Shown: piece after piece, positions 50,747 to 51,178 of the stretch
Layout: each line of letters opens with the position of its first letter
Numbering within the stretch: the first letter of the stretch is position 1
Assembly (NCBI RefSeq): GCF_002734285.1
Contig: NZ_NSEA01000018.1
Span: 1-51,178 of the forward strand
DNA: 51,178 nucleotides
From: Fredinandcohnia onubensis
GTDB lineage: Bacteria; Bacillota; Bacilli; Bacillales; Bacillaceae_L
Direction of reading: 5' to 3'
Program-made: the position numbers and the translations under genes
The notes under the pieces: generated by a model
The model's input: only the letters and a program-made list of their open reading frames with translations
What the model was told of the DNA's origin: nothing
Database searches by the model: none

Positions 50747-51178
50747 GTATCCGAGAAGAACACTACTTGCGACAGCGAGAGTGGGAAGTTGTCTGAGTTG
50801 AGTCAGAATAGAGCAATTATTGCGAAGCGAGAGCCAGAAAACGTCTGTGATGAGTCGGAAAGAAGTGTTGATTGTGACAGCGAGAGCAAGAAATTGACAG
50901 AATTGAGTCGGAATGAGGTGTTGATTGAGACAGCGAGCACAGGAAAACGGCAGAATTGAGTCGGAATGAGGTGCTGATTGCGACAGAGTGAATGGGAATC
51001 GGCAGAGGTGAGTCAGAATAGAGTGCTGATTGCAACAGCGAGCACTGAAAAATGGCAGAATCGAGTCAGAATTAGGTGCTGATTGCGACAGAGGGGGTAG
51101 GAAACCAGCAGAGGTGAGTCAGAATAGAGAGGTGATTGGGACAGAGCGAGTAGGAAATCAGCAGAGGAGAGTCAGAAT
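50747..51178. repeat. 53-bp tandem repeat array, runs off the window
   Basis: The motif GAGTCAGAAT/GAGTCGGAA recurs at 50800, 50852, 50905, 50958, 51010, 51063, 51116 and 51169, so the period is 52-53 bp over at least eight units. Each unit also has GTGCTGATTGCGACAG and GGAAA..GGCAGA. Copies upstream of 50800 are degenerate; the array may begin near 50690. A 53-bp period shifts reading frame each unit, so it is not a protein repeat. Confidence 0.92.

Noticed and set aside
50690..50959. 89-codon ORF in the tandem repeat array
   Set aside because: The 53-bp period is not a multiple of three, so the frame is not kept from unit to unit; no ribosome site or family pattern.
50747..51178. CRISPR array
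   Set aside because: Whole 53-bp units repeat with gradual divergence; there are no short constant repeats separated by unique spacers, and no cas genes are near.

Overview
The window looks like chromosomal DNA of a low-GC Gram-positive bacterium of the Bacillaceae; the genus cannot be fixed from the sequence alone. The 5S/tRNA block followed by rocF-sigW-rsiW-cdaA-cdaR-glmM-glmS is the gene order known from Bacillus subtilis, and the protein sequences, AGGAGG-type ribosome sites and riboswitches agree with this.

Layout. (1) 1-1263: 3' end of a 5S rRNA gene and ten tRNA genes in two clusters. (2) 1333-9501: arginase, the sigma-W/anti-sigma pair behind an autoregulatory sigma-W promoter, the c-di-AMP cyclase and its regulator, and glmM and glmS, with a glmS ribozyme between them. 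(3) 9502-15900: a repeat-rich noncoding stretch, a hypothetical gene, and two small divergent cassettes run by TetR regulators (azoreductase + pirin; GAP/LysE-like exporter + small membrane protein). (4) 15937-18991: a lipoprotein gene, a 1.8-kb insertion sequence, and the eroded end of another element (IstB-like fragment, DUF5348 gene, perfect 42-bp palindrome). (5) 19048-28737: a fructan island with a surface GH32 enzyme, three tandem GH68 levansucrase-like genes, a sucrose-type PTS permease and a SacT/SacY-type antiterminator. Two RAT-plus-terminator switches precede the first two enzyme genes, so the antiterminator probably opens transcription when sucrose is present. No sucrose-6-phosphate hydrolase is in the window, but a complete cre/promoter/operator unit lies just past the antiterminator and now faces a broken IS91-like element. 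(6) 30621-34084: PhoX phosphatase, a small cysteine-rich ORF, an SDR gene and an NRAMP transporter remnant. (7) 34175-39797, minus strand: serA behind a ZTP-type riboswitch, and a SAM-riboswitch-controlled metNPQ operon that ends in an M20 amidohydrolase. (8) 39877-45655: MOSC protein, asparaginase, and proC, proB, proA with a branched structured element between proB and proA. (9) 45682-50650: TetR and a SwrC-like RND exporter, then a MerR/TipA-type regulator. (10) 50690-51178: a 53-bp-period tandem repeat array that runs off the window.

The main themes are RNA-based control (glmS ribozyme, two RAT switches, ZTP and SAM riboswitches) and an accessory middle section rebuilt by insertion sequences. 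The most unusual items are the orphaned regulated promoter at 28656-28737, the internally inverted IS91-like transposase, the GH32 enzyme with Glu in place of the usual nucleophile Asp, the 53-bp array, and the 42-bp perfect palindrome.
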